Positions 49,009 through 59,504 of a stretch of DNA of 64,000 bases are shown piece after piece. Made by a program: the position numbers and the translations under genes. The notes under the pieces were generated by a model. The model was not told the origin of the DNA. It ran no database searches and saw only the letters and a list, made by a program, of their open reading frames with translations. Numbering within the stretch: the first letter of the stretch is position 1; every line of letters begins with the position of its first letter. The stretch lies in NCBI GenBank assembly GCA_907165065.1, contig OU015551.1, positions 248,001-312,000 of the forward strand, written 5' to 3'. Source of the stretch: Caprimulgus europaeus. Its lineage: Eukaryota; Chordata; Aves; Caprimulgiformes; Caprimulgidae.

Positions 49009-50789
49009 GTACCCAGCGGGAGACTGGGGACAGGACCAGGGCTTGGCGGCGCCGTGGGTGCTGTCTGAGAGCTGCTGATGTCCCCACACTGTCCCCTCTG
49101 CCCCAGACTACCGCTGCCCATGGAGGGCCACGGGTGGCAGCGAGACAGAGGTGCCTGGGTGATTTGTGGTGCCCCAGTGATGGGACAGCAGTGGGAGCCA
49201 GCTGGGGACAGTGAAAGGCTGTGCTGGGTGGCAGTGGGGTTAGTTCTGGCACAGTGGATGAGCCGTCGCCCTGGGGAGGGGAATGCTCTGGCTGTCCCGC
49301 AGTTGGGGTCCCTTGGACCTGTGGCTCATGCCAGGTCACCCTCAGGCATCCAGGGAGTCCATAAGCACTGACTGACCAATGCTGCTGACATGGCTGAGAC
49401 CAGACTCACCAGTTCAGCTCACTGATCTGGCAGGAAACCACCCCACTGCCATGCTGGGGTCTCCTGTTCATTAGCAGCTTACAAGCCCCAGGACAGGACT
49501 GCAGGTGCCACCACACCAGGGTCCTGCTCAGCCCCAGCTGCCCCCTGGGCACATGTATCCCCGTGTGTCCAGCACTGGTGGGCAGTGGTGGGTGCTCAGG
49601 CTGGTTTTGGTGGCTCATGACGCAGAGTGGAAACCTGGACTCTGCTCTCTGCGCTCACCCGCTTACAGCCCGGCTGGCTGGGGCTGTTGCTGAGGTCTGG
49701 GTGAATGATTACACCGTCCCTCTCCGGGTCTCATTTTGGGGGCCCAGCTGGCTGCTTCAGTGTGGTTCTGGCTGGGGGTTGGTCACAGAAAGCCCCCACA
49801 CTGGGGCTGAGCTGCTGCGCTTGCCCCAGGACTGGCTGCCCACTGCTGGCCCCAGCTACCCCGTGCCAACCTGGCTCAGAGCAGGGGGCGTTTCACCTCC
49901 CTCCGGCTGTGGGCTCGGGGCTGGCACGAGCAGGCAATGGGTGTGAGTCTGTCTTCCTCAGTCCCTGTGACGGTCAGAGGGGTGAGGACCTGGTGGTGAT
50001 GGTGGCACTGTGCTGGTTTTCCTGTCCCCGTTGCCCTGGAGAATCACTTGATGGTCTCACAGGGGTTTCCTTGGCATGTGCAATGGCACAAGTAAACCCA
50101 GACCCTTCAAGTCCCTCATCAAACTGGCTCCTTTCTGTGCCATCCCATGGGAAGTTGTGGGAGGCATTGGGCCCACTGTCCTCAGCCCCATGCAGGGATC
50201 CTGCATCTCTCTGGTTTCACACCAATGTTTCCTCCAGGGAGCCAGAGGATACAACAGTGGAGGGGATCCCCTGGGCCCATCCCAGATGGGCTGTCACCCT
50301 GTCAGTCAGGCTCGTCTGTCCTAGGTGGAAAATGTTGGATTTGGGGAAAACCCAGGGAAACCAAAGGGTGAAGCCAGAGCACTGGTGCTCCCAAAGCAGT
50401 TGGCAGAGCTGCCACCTCCACTGTCGTGTTGGAACCCAGAGCTTGGAGAGCACTGGAGCAACTGTCCAAAGCAGCGCCCTGGGGTCTGCCAGCTCTTGGG
50501 CAGAGGGAAGGGAGCAGGACCACAGGGATAGTGTGGGCAGGTGAGATGGCTCCTGACCTGCTTGCCCTGCGTGGACGCGCCTCCGAGGAGATGGACCCCC
50601 TGAGGGGATGGTTCACGCTGCATGGAGGCAGCTCTGGGTTTCAGACCAGCTCCCACGCAGGGTCAGCTGGGTGAGACACAGCTGTGAGTGCCGGTGCCTC
50701 TAGTGGGTGCCCAGGCACCGTGGGGGACTTTGTCCCGTGCACCCTACCCGGTACCTGCAGCTCAGCTTTGCTTCTGCTCTTTGTTGCAG

Positions 50790-50942
50790 GCTGAAGTGGG
50801 ATTGAGGAGGGGGCCAGTGGCTGCAGAGAGGAGCCAGTCCGTGCCCCCGGCTGCCAGGCACGGCCCGCCGCACCGGCGCTGGCGGGTGGCCACCATGGAG
50901 GAGATGGTGATCTGGGAGCAGCACACGGTGACGCTGAGCAAG
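50790..50942 (+). CDS. TJP3: TJP3 exon with start codon (coding from 50895)
   Basis: Acceptor TTTGTTGCAG/GCTG, 105 bp of 5' UTR, then [16 protein letters not shown], and donor AGCAAG/GTGAGC. The human protein begins MEELTIWEQHTATLSK. Confidence 0.93.
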
Positions 50943-53900
50943 GTGAGCACAGCCTGAGGTGGCTGTGGGAGGGGATGGGGACTGTGGGGCCAACTCTGCC
51001 TGACCCTCTCTGTCCATCCCCACTAGGACCCTCAACGGGGCTTTGGCTTCGCTGTCTCTGGAGGCCAGGACCGTCCCAACAGGATGACTGGGGACACAGC
51101 GTTACTTGTCTCGGATGTGGTGCTCGGGGGACCAGCGGTGGGCCGGCTCCAGTGAGTGCGTGGGGACAGGGGGGTGCTCACTGCCAGCGGGGACAGGAAT
51201 GGCAGTGATTCACTCCTGCTGGGACAGGGCCAGCACCACTGCCACCCTGCCCAGGTTGGATGGGGTCCCCCTGGGGCAATGGGTGCCCTCTCCACCCTGC
51301 CGGCTCTCGCAGCCAGGGGCTGGACCTTGGGCAGAGCCATGGCTGTGTCTTCCCTCCCAGGAGGAAGGATCACATCGTGATGGTGAACGGCCTTTCCATG
51401 GAGAATGTCTCATCCTCCTTTGCCATCCAGACGCTTAAAACCTGTGGCAAGGTTGCCAACATCGTGAGTGTGCCCTGCGGTGGGACGGGGACCAGCGCTG
51501 TGCACGGAACTGCACCACGCTTGTCATCGTCCTGGCTCCCCTTGTCCCAGACACCCCTGAGTTCCTGTTCAGAGCTTGGAAATTGCTGTAGAAACGTCCC
51601 CTTGCCAGAGATGGATGCACCCACCATCCTCTCCTTCTCGCTTTCCCCCTGTAGACAGTGAAGAGAATGAAGAAAGTCCACCTCCCTGCAAGCAAGAGCA
51701 GCCCTGGGCCTCCCCCTGCGCCCCGGCGCTATGACTCGGATGAGGACCGGGGGTCGCCTGGTGCGGATCCAGCCCTGCACCGCTCCCGGGATGACCTGGA
51801 CCACAGCCAGGGCTACGATGGGGACTCATCTAGCGAGAGGAGCTCTGGCCACCACCGTCACCACAAGCCGGTGTCCCGGAGCCGGAGGCGAAGCCAGGAC
51901 AGCAGCCAGTGGAAGCAGAGCCCTGGCAGCAGCTCGGATCGCAGGGGCTGCAGTCGGCACCGCTCCGCCAATGGCTTCGGCCGTGAGTGGGACAGCACCG
52001 GGCTGGCCCTGGTGTCGGGCTTCAAGCGGCTGCCGCGCCGGGATGTGCCCATGAAGCCCATCAAGTCAGTTCTGGTGAAGCAGAAGCAGAGCGAAGGTGA
52101 GGCCCCCCCACTCCCTCTGTCTTTGGGTCTTGTTGCCTGATTTGTGGCTGTATGGCCCCCTGGGGAGGAGGTGATGGCAGGGTTGGTGCCAGGGCCAGTG
52201 CCAGGGTCTGGCATGCAGTGAGAGGGCAGTGCATGCTGTGCTGCGTGCACCAGACCTGCCTGGCCTCAGCCTGGGGTTGCAGGGCTCAGCTTTGGGGCTC
52301 GCTAGTGCCCCAAGGGGAGCCAGGGTGAGCTTGTGGGAATGGTGGTGAGGAGGGACCTTGAGGGAGTCCTGCATCTGCCTGGCTCCAGCACTGTTATGGG
52401 CTCTCTCTGGTGTAGAGTATGGCCTGAAGCTGGGAAGTCAGCTCTTCATCAAGCACATAGTGGAGAGTGGGCTGGCAGCGAAGGGCGGCTCCTTGCAGGA
52501 GGGAGACCTCATCTTGAAGGTATGAGGGCCCATGGGGTGCACAGCACTTGCTGGGGATATCGTCTCCACCTCTTTGGGTGCCTTGTCCTGGCTAGTGTCA
52601 CTGCAGGGGACAAGCCATAGTGTGCTTCTCTCAGCTGCCTGCAAAGGATGGCAGCTGTGCTGGAGGCAGCTCCGTCTGGTGCCTGCACCCTGCCCTGGAT
52701 CCCCACCTTCACCAGGGACCCCACATGTGCTCTTGGGGATCAGCTCCCTGCAGTGCTGAGGCTGGTTGAGGCAGCCCCACTGTGTTCAACCAGGGACGGT
52801 GGCTTGTCCCACTGCCACAGCGGTATCACATTTGCCCTGCTGTCCCCATGGCACGTGGTCCCCTGCCGCGTATGTGTGTCCCCACTGGGGGAGCAGTTAG
52901 CCCAAGGAGCTCAGGTGTTCAGGGTATGTCAGGTGAAATGATGCTTAAAGTATCTGAGGAGGAGGAAATGAGGGCAGGAGACGCTTCATTTGCACATATG
53001 GGCCAGGCAGACCCGTGGCTGCTGGGAACTGGGGCCAAAGCAACTGTGGGGCAAACAGGAGGGATTTAATCCCAGCAATCCAGTGGGAAAAGCTGCTCCA
53101 CCTCAGGGAGATCACAACTCCATAGTCCCCCTGGGGTCTGACTCCCCGGAGCCAGTTTGGTGTGTGGAAGGACAGTGCTTGGCCAAGGTCAAAGTAAAAC
53201 TGAGCTTCTGGCATCTGAGCGGATTTCTGCAGCTCCTGCCTCTGTGCAGGACCCTCCTGCAGCCAAAGGTGGGAATTAATTAGCCTCACTAATTTGTTTC
53301 CTCTGTTTGGGATGAGGTCCCAGTGGGAGGCAGCCAGGAATGGGGCTGTGGCCCAGGACAAGCAAAGCTGTGGGAGCTGAGGGGCTGGGAAGCTGCTGGG
53401 ACGGCAGCAGTCAGAGCATCCCATTTGAGTGGGGCTCTCCCAGGAGCAAGTGCCCTGAGGCCTCCTGCTCTGCCCCCTCCAGATCAATGGGGTGGCCAGT
53501 GCAGACATGTCCCTGGCTGACACCCAGCAGCTCATCGAGCGGACAGAGGGGACCCTGACCCTGCTCATCCTCCGGGACCACCGGCAGTTCCTGGTCAGCA
53601 TCCCTGACATAGAAGACAGCCAGAGTGACAGCTCCCGGATGGATGGTGAGGGGTTGTGGTGACAAGGCTGGGGACCCAGTACACAGCACAGGGACTGGAC
53701 AGTCACTAATGCGACTTCCCTCCTTTTGCTGCAGATATCTCTGACATCGACTCTGAGCTGTCCCATCTGCCACCCCCCGAGACCTCCCCGCAGCCTCCAG
53801 CTGCTGCCAGTGTGAATTCACCACTGTAAGCCCCACTCTGTCCCCACGAGCCCCTCTTTCCCCCATCTGATCCTCCTGTGTTCTCTGCCTGTCTGGAGGG

Positions 53901-56900
53901 GCTGGTTCTCCACCATCCCGGAGACAGCTCACCCTGGAGGTGGGACTGCCCTTTAGTCCCCAGCTTGCTGCTCTGTCCCTGCTGTCAACTTGGCATTGCC
54001 TACCTGTACCCATCCAGTGTCCACTTCCATGACCTGCCTAAATCCTGCCCCAACTTTGTTCCAGGGGGAGGAGACGATCAGACAGCAACCCTGCAGCTGA
54101 CATGATCCTGGAGGATGCTCAGGACCCTGGTGAGTGAGCTCGGATCAGGCCAGGCGAGCTCAGGGCACTGAGGGAGCTCGGGGCTCCTGCGTGTCTCCCC
54201 TGTCTGAGCTCCCCTGGCAGACCCACGCCAGGTCTCCCCGTTGGCTGCCCTGGCAGTGGCACAGCCAGTGCCACCTCCTGGAACAGCCCTCCTTCCCTGC
54301 AGACCTGCTGGCGGCCATGGAGGGGGACCACAGCCCCCACGCCAGCCCCACTGCCCGAGCTGCCCAGAAGGACGGGTACGTAGGTGGTGGGGACGGGCTG
54401 GGGGAGATGAGGACCTGCTGTGGCGCAGAGTTGGGGTCACAGGGCCAGCGACCCCCTGTGCTGTTCCCAGTTTGTCTCCACTGGGCTGGCTGCAGCTTCT
54501 CCCGTGGCAGGTACAGCGCCGACTCCAGGGCTGTGCACTTTGTGAAGGCCAGGAGCGTGGGGCTGCGCCTGGCTGGCGGGAACGACGTGGGCATCTTCGT
54601 GTCGAGCGTGCAGGAGGGGAGCCCGGCTGACAGCCAGGGTGTCCGGGAAGGGGACCAGATCCTGCAGGTGCCTGCGGCTGGGAATGGCTCTGGATGCTCC
54701 TGCACCCAGAGTGGCCCCTTCCCTCTGGGTCTGACACAACCCCGGGGTTTGGATTTCTCCTGCTGGGTGTTGCTTTGGGTCAGTGCTGGTGCCCATGGCC
54801 TGTACCTGTGGGGCTGGCTCTGTGGGCACTGCCCGAGGGGCTGGTCCCCTCTCCAGCACCATGCTGACACCCAGCAGGGTCCAGGTACCACCCCAGCTGG
54901 CCCAGAGGCCCTCCCCAGGGTTACTTAGGGGTTGTGACAGGCACTTGGGTGACAGGGACCAGTTACCTCTCCCACCCGACCCTGGCCAGTGCCGTCCCTG
55001 GGATGCCTGCTGGTCCTCGCACCCTCTGTCCCGCTGGCAGGGCGGTGTCCAAGAGCTTTTCCACGGCAGGTGAATGGCACCAGTTTCCAGAACCTGACCC
55101 GTGAAGAGGCCGTGCAATATCTCATGAGCCTGCCGCCGGGGGAGGACATCACACTGTGGACCCAGAGCAAGCAGGACAGTGAGTGACGGGGGCTTTCTGG
55201 CACCATGGCTCAGCCTGGAGAGGCCAGTGCGTGCTGGGGGGTCTGGTCCTGCTGTTCCCAGCATGCCTGAGAGCCATGGGAGGAAAAGGTGTCCCCAACG
55301 CCCCCCTTAGCAGCAAGGGCTATGCTGGAGGCTCCCAGCCAGCCTAGCCCCTTCCCGAATCCCTCCAGCACCTTCTTCTCCAGCATCTTTCTCCTCAGCC
55401 ACCTCTTCTCCTGATGGTCCTTCTCCCCCTGGACTCCAGGTTACAGGAAGATGATCTCGTCCAACCTGGGTGACTCCTTCTACATCCGGACGCACTTTGA
55501 CTTTGAGAAGGAGACGCCATCGGGGCTCAGCTTCGTCCGTGGGGACGTCTTCCACGTGCTGGACACCATGTACCGGGGCCGGCTGGGGAGCTGGCTGGCC
55601 GTGCGCATGGGCAGGGACCTGCAGGAGCAGGACAGGGGCATCATCCCCAACCGGAGCAGGTAGGCGTGGAGCCAGGAAAGGGCAGAGCTGGGGGACGGCT
55701 CCCCAATGAGACAAGGACATGGATGGTGGGCCCAGTAAAAGGCAAGGCAAGGGCTGGTGGAGCTGTGGGGCAAAGCATGAGCCAGTGAAATCCCTTCTCG
55801 GGCATAATGGGGCAGTTGATGCTCTGGTTGTCCCAGGCCCCGGAGGGATGGGGCTACCACAGTTTCATCTGGCTGTGCCACCAAGCGGCTTGTCCTGCCC
55901 CAGTCCTCGGGACCCGGAGAGACAAAGCAGGGGGTGAATCCGGAGGCTCCAGGTCCTGAGCCCTTTCCCCTCCCAGGGCCGAGCAGATTGCCAGCCTGGA
56001 GTCAGTACTGAAAGCCACGTCTGGTGCCAACTCTGGGGCACGGGCCGAGTTCTGGAAGCTGCGGGGACTACGGGGAGCCAAGAAGATGCTGCGGAAAAGC
56101 CGGGAAGATCTGTCTGCCCTCACCAAGCAGGGCCGCTACCCCCCGTACGAGAGGGTGGTCCTGAAGGAAGGTGAGCACCAGGGCTGTGTCCTCATTGCCC
56201 AGGCCCCCCTAGGGGACATCAACCTGTGGCTGCCCCACTGCAGGTGCTAGTGGGCTCCGTTGTCCTGGGAGGAGTGGGGTGAGTCCCAGGCCCATGGGCA
56301 CCTCGAGAAGCAGGACTGGATGTGTGGGAGCTACAAGCTCTGCCCTCATCCCCAGCTTCCCTGGTCTCTCTTCTCCCCACAGCCAACTTCAAGCGTCCAG
56401 TGGTGATCCTGGGCCCCATTGCAGACATTGCCATGCAGAAGCTGAGCACAGAGCTGCCCGATCTGTTTGAGGTTGCCCGTACGTGCCCCCCAAGCCAGGA
56501 GAAAACTATCCAGCGCTGCACCCGCAGTGTCCAGGCCCTGTGGGAGCTGTTTACCTGCAGCTCTGTCCTGATCCTGCCTCATTATGCCATCCCCATGACA
56601 CCCCAACACCTTCCTGGACTCATTCATCCTCTCCCCACGCATCATGACACCAGCCAGGCCCCAGACATGCCCCCTACTTGAGAGACACAGCCCCAGGGCT
56701 GGGCACAGTGAGACCCAGCCTGGGGCTGCTGGAGATGCCATGTCTCCCCCAGCCCCTCTCACGCCACATCTCTGTGCCCCACAGCGAGTGTGCCCCGAGA
56801 TGGGGCATCATCCAAGGTCATCAAGTTGGACTCAGTGCGGCAGATTGCAGAAAAGGTGAGACTTTCCTGTGTCCTTGGAGCCAGGTGGGCCAGAGCGTGG

Positions 56901-58119
56901 GGAGGAGCCCATGGCCTCTGCCCCTGTCGCCAGTGGGGCTGATGGCTGTGCCCTGCCCCAGGACAAGCATGCCTTGTTGGACATCACACCCTCAGCTGTG
57001 GAACGCCTCAACTACGTGCAGTACTACCCCGTGGTGGTGTTCTGTGAGCCCGAGAGCCGGCAGGGCATCAAGGCCATGCGCCAGTGGCTGGCACCCGACT
57101 CCAGGAAGAGCTCCCGGCGCCTCTACAGCCAGGCCAGCAAGATGAAGAAGTACTGCAGCCACCTCTTCACTGCCACCGTCAGCCTCAGCGGCAGCGGCAA
57201 CGCCTGGTACGAGGCGATCAAGGACATCATCAGGACGCAGCAGAGCCAGCCCGTCTGGATGGCAGCAGAGCAGGTACGGGGCTGCAGCCAGGCAGGTGAC
57301 AGGGCCACGAGCTCGTCCCCCACACACGCGGGGTCCCAGGTCTCTGTCATCCCCCCCCTGCAGGCAGATGTGGCACTGGAGGACAGTCTGGACCTGCTGA
57401 ATCCACCGAGCACGGTGCCTTCGGGCTACCTGACCTGCGACAGCCACGCCAACAGCGACTACGACGACACAGACGGCGAGGGGGGTGCCTGCACCGACGC
57501 TGAGGCGGAGGATGCCTACGCCCAGCCTGGGCTGGCCCGCTCCTCCGAGCCCGCACCGACGTCCCCAAGCCACGGCCTGAGCGAGCAGGTGGTACAAGGG
57601 GCTGGTGGGGCAGCGTGGGGTGGCACCGTGCACAGCTACAGGGGCTCACTCCTGTCCCTGTGGCACAGGTCAGGTGTCACCTCAAGCTGCTGCAGGGTCC
57701 AGCTGCACATCCATGCCCAGCTCTGGTTCTCCATGGGGGAACACAGCCCAGCCCCAGGCTGGGGCACAAATCCTGCCCCTCCCTCTTACCCCCATCTCTC
57801 TGGTCTTTCACAGGCAACCAAGCAGCTACAGCAGGGCCAGCGCTACAACAGCATCAGGTACCCTCTGTCCCAGGGCCAGCCGGGGGGGTTCAAGCAGCCA
57901 GCCCTGGGGCTGGGGAAGGTGCCAGCTCTGCCTGGCCTGACCCTGGGCTGCAGGGGCCCCTCTCTGCCATCCATCCTGACCTGGTGGCAGAGGCATCACT
58001 GCTGCTTCTCGTCTCCCAGGGAATATGAGCATGACGCTGTGAGGAAGAGGTTCACACGTGCCAGGGATGACTCAGACCAGGATGAAGGCTACGAGTGGGG
58101 CCCAGCTACAGATGTGTAG
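50895..58119 (+). CDS. TJP3: TJP3 gene span: tight junction protein ZO-3
   Basis: A MAGUK scaffold of epithelial tight junctions that links claudins/occludin to ZO-1, PATJ and actin. Nineteen coding exons join in phase to 913 residues plus stop (human about 920). Domains: PDZ1 about 10-92 (carboxylate loop GFGF), a Ser/Arg-rich basic linker 93-225, PDZ2 about 226-310 (YGLKLG), a Pro/acidic linker, PDZ3 about 408-490 ([13 protein letters not shown]), SH3 about 500-570 ([18 protein letters not shown]) and a GUK-like domain about 632-790 without a P-loop. The acidic tail ends GPATDV, a class I PDZ ligand. The start codon sits in a perfect Kozak context (GCCACCATGG). ZO-1 and ZO-2 are much longer, and synteny supports ZO-3. 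Confidence 0.96.
51027..51151 (+). CDS. TJP3: TJP3 coding exon 2 (PDZ1)
   Basis: Encodes [20 protein letters not shown] and continues through [19 protein letters not shown] is the PDZ carboxylate-binding loop. Acceptor CCCACTAG, donor CTCCA/GTGAGT. Confidence 0.94.
51361..51463 (+). CDS. TJP3: TJP3 coding exon 3 (PDZ1 end)
   Basis: Encodes [20 protein letters not shown] then [14 protein letters not shown]. Acceptor TCCCTCCCAG, donor AACATC/GTGAGT. Ends in phase 0. Confidence 0.94.
51655..52096 (+). CDS. TJP3: TJP3 coding exon 4 (basic linker)
   Basis: Starts [20 protein letters not shown]. Contains [30 protein letters not shown], an Arg/Ser-rich stretch ([11 protein letters not shown]) and [20 protein letters not shown], the lead-in to PDZ2. 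Donor GCGAAG/GTGAGG. Confidence 0.94.
52416..52519 (+). CDS. TJP3: TJP3 coding exon 5 (PDZ2)
   Basis: Encodes [20 protein letters not shown] then [17 protein letters not shown]2 mediates ZO dimerisation in this family. Acceptor GGTGTAG, donor TTGAAG/GTATGA. Confidence 0.95.
53483..53645 (+). CDS. TJP3: TJP3 coding exon 6 (PDZ2 end)
   Basis: Encodes [40 protein letters not shown] and an acidic [13 protein letters not shown]. Acceptor CCCCCTCCAG, donor GGATG/GTGAGG. Confidence 0.94.
53735..53825 (+). CDS. TJP3: TJP3 coding exon 7 (linker)
   Basis: Encodes [20 protein letters not shown] then PAAASVNSP. The human counterpart is the Pro-rich ISDLASELSQAPP region. Acceptor TTGCTGCAG, donor CCACT/GTAAGC. 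Confidence 0.9.
54065..54129 (+). CDS. TJP3: TJP3 coding exon 8 (linker)
   Basis: Encodes [20 protein letters not shown], an Arg/acidic linker. Acceptor TTGTTCCAG, donor CCCTG/GTGAGT. Poorly conserved, but the phase fits both sides. Confidence 0.85.
54303..54375 (+). CDS. TJP3: TJP3 coding exon 9 (linker)
   Basis: Encodes [20 protein letters not shown] then QKD. Acceptor TTCCCTGCAG, donor GACGG/GTACGT. Little conservation is expected here; supported by splice sites and phase. Confidence 0.82.
54511..54667 (+). CDS. TJP3: TJP3 coding exon 10 (PDZ3)
   Basis: Encodes [40 protein letters not shown] and [12 protein letters not shown]. Acceptor CCGTGGCAG, donor CTGCAG/GTGCCT. Confidence 0.95.
55070..55178 (+). 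CDS. TJP3: TJP3 coding exon 11 (PDZ3 end)
   Basis: Encodes [20 protein letters not shown] then [16 protein letters not shown]. Acceptor CCACGGCAG, donor GGACA/GTGAGT. Confidence 0.95.
55440..55659 (+). CDS. TJP3: TJP3 coding exon 12 (SH3)
   Basis: Encodes [60 protein letters not shown] and [12 protein letters not shown], the SH3 domain. Acceptor GGACTCCAG, donor GAGCAG/GTAGGC. Confidence 0.96.
55977..56170 (+). CDS. TJP3: TJP3 coding exon 13 (SH3-GUK hinge)
   Basis: Encodes [40 protein letters not shown] and [20 protein letters not shown]. Rich in basic residues. Acceptor CCCTCCCAG, donor GGAAG/GTGAGC. Confidence 0.95.
56383..56478 (+). CDS. TJP3: TJP3 coding exon 14 (GUK start)
   Basis: Encodes [20 protein letters not shown] then [11 protein letters not shown]. 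The nucleotide-binding P-loop of true guanylate kinases is replaced by [10 protein letters not shown], as in ZO proteins, so it should be catalytically dead. Acceptor CCCCACAG, donor TGCCC/GTACGT. Confidence 0.95.
56785..56855 (+). CDS. TJP3: TJP3 coding exon 15 (GUK)
   Basis: Encodes [20 protein letters not shown] then AEK. Acceptor CCCCACAG, donor GAAAAG/GTGAGA. Confidence 0.93.
56962..57273 (+). CDS. TJP3: TJP3 coding exon 16 (GUK core)
   Basis: Encodes [40 protein letters not shown] and [20 protein letters not shown]. Acceptor CTGCCCCAG, donor GAGCAG/GTACGG. The frame runs open into the next intron. Confidence 0.95.
57364..57588 (+). CDS. TJP3: TJP3 coding exon 17 (acidic region)
   Basis: Encodes [40 protein letters not shown] and [24 protein letters not shown](D/E)TDGEGGA matches human ZO-3. 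Acceptor CCCCTGCAG, donor GAGCAG/GTGGTA (off-consensus +4 to +6). Confidence 0.92.
57814..57857 (+). CDS. TJP3: TJP3 coding exon 18
   Basis: Encodes [14 protein letters not shown] plus two bases of Arg. Acceptor TCTTTCACAG, donor ATCAG/GTACCC. Corresponds to the human GQWRQDSMR segment. Confidence 0.88.
58020..58119 (+). CDS. TJP3: TJP3 coding exon 19 (stop)
   Basis: Encodes [20 protein letters not shown] then [12 protein letters not shown] and TAG. The last residues TDV form a PDZ-binding C-terminus (human TDL). Acceptor CGTCTCCCAG. Confidence 0.95.
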
Positions 58120-58292
58120 TGGCACAGCTGGCCTGTCCCACTGGGCACCTTGGGCCAGCACTGCCACTGCCCCATGCCACCTGGTGGGGCCTAATCCTGC
58201 TGTACCCCTCAACACCCAGCGCCACCAAGTGCCTCCTTCTGCCTTTTGGCCACAGCCTCTGCTGCTGGAATAAAAGGGATGGTTTGATCAGG
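58120..58292 (+). other. TJP3: TJP3 3' UTR
   Basis: A short 3' UTR from the stop codon to roughly 20 bp after the AATAAA. The cleavage site is estimated. Confidence 0.65.
58269..58274 (+). terminator. TJP3: TJP3 polyadenylation signal
   Basis: AATAAA in GCTGGAATAAAAGGG, 150 bp after the stop, followed by a GT/T-containing stretch (GGTTTGATC, CTCTTTCCATGTGT). Confidence 0.8.
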
Positions 58293-58527
58293 ACGGGCTC
58301 TTTCCATGTGTACTGGGTGGCAGCACACAGGGGAAACCCAGGCAGCAGGGTGGCCTTCCTGGGACCCAGGCATCTCCATGGCCATGCACCCTGCCTGCCC
58401 GAGGCACGGCTGCAGGAACCAGGCTTGGGTTGTGCCAACGTCTGGCATCACAGTGGGCTCAGGGCGCACACAGCACAGCTGAGCCTGCTCTGCTGCAGCC
58501 CAGCCAGGGCTGTTGGAATGCAGCCTC

Positions 58528-59432
58528 CCAGCGTTCCCAAAAACTTTTATTTTTACATCAACCAAGCACACAGGCAACGTCAGGTCAGTGCTGTCTCGGC
58601 TGCAGAGGTCCAGAGACCCATAAAAGACACATCACCAGGGGCTGGTCCTTGGGGCTCATGACCCCAAGATCCCTGGGATGTGGGGCTAGGCCCAGGCAGT
58701 GTCGTGTTCCCTTTTGCTGTGCCAAGGGACAGCCCGTGGAGCCCCAGTGCTGGGGCCAGGCTGTGCTTGCAGAACAGTTAAAGGCAGCACCAGGGAAAAG
58801 CAGAGGTAGTTTCCCAGCTCGCTGCAACAGGTCTAAGGGGGAGTTTGTTTGCACCCCCAACAGGCCCCCAGCAAAAACAGGGAGGAGGAGTGGGTGCCAA
58901 GGATGCTGCTGCCCTGAGGGCTGAGTCTGGGAGCTGCCAGCTCTCCCTGGAGGGGGTGCCCACACCCTGGGGTGCAGGGTCAGCGCTGCTCTGGGGCCAT
59001 GCTCAGGCGACCCCTGGAGCTGTGCTTCCAGCACCATCCCCAATGGGGAAAGGCACCATTGGTGATGTAAAAGCACTATTTGTGGTGAGCAGATCGGTGA
59101 CCTTTCATGCAGGGTCCCCTCTCCTGCCAGCACCAGGCCAAGGCGAGGCACCCTGTGAAGCAGTGGGACAGGCACTGTGCAGGCACTGTGAGGCAGAGAG
59201 GGGTGAATGGAGGAGGAGGAGGTGCCCAAACCATAGGCCCAGACACTGCTCAAGCTGGGCATCAGGCCCCCAGAGTCTCCCACTGTGTCCTGAGTCAAAG
59301 CAAAGAGGTGCAGGATTAGGCCCTGCTGAGGACCAGAGGGCTCCAATGAGGGTGCTGCGGCAGGAGGCAGAGCCCCTGCTGCCCTTGGGGCCCTGGGCTT
59401 GCTCCTGCCTGGTCCCAGGCACGGCCAGCAGC
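58528..59432 (-). other. APBA3: APBA3 3' UTR
   Basis: From the stop codon to the minus-strand AATAAA region. GC-rich, with no repeat. The 311-codon minus frame over it (58,585-59,520) is not in the APBA3 frame and is not credible as a gene. Confidence 0.6.
58546..58551 (-). terminator. APBA3: APBA3 polyadenylation signal
   Basis: TTTATT on the plus strand, AATAAA on the minus strand, 880 bp downstream of the APBA3 stop. No other signal between was verified. Confidence 0.65.
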
Positions 59433-59504
59433 TCAGAGGAAGATGGGCTGCTCCTGCCCCGTCAGCAAGCGGTACGTGGAGGCCGGCATGGTCTTGATGT
59501 GGAC
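59433..59504 (-). CDS. APBA3: APBA3 last coding exon (stop)
   Basis: Encodes [20 protein letters not shown] then IFL and TGA. The hydrophobic C-terminus follows the Mint pattern. Acceptor CTGCCTAG. Confidence 0.95.
   Translation of the reverse strand, partial: VHIKTMPASTYRLLTGQEQPIFL

Larger units (their letters stand above)
46006..50789. other. Head-to-head spacer between PIP5K1C and TJP3
   Basis: Holds the PIP5K1C 5' UTR and promoter, the right part of the CpG island, GC boxes near 46436-46458, a G10 run at 48236-48245, and a possible TJP3 promoter near 48.77 kb. No protein-coding exon is recognised and no CR1 or LTR is present. The 279-codon frame at 49,705-50,544 has no family signature and looks like chance. 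Confidence 0.55.

Noticed and set aside
49705-50544. 279-codon plus-strand open frame upstream of TJP3
   Set aside because: No family signature. It overlaps competing frames on both strands, and it ends before the TJP3 exon and out of its structure.
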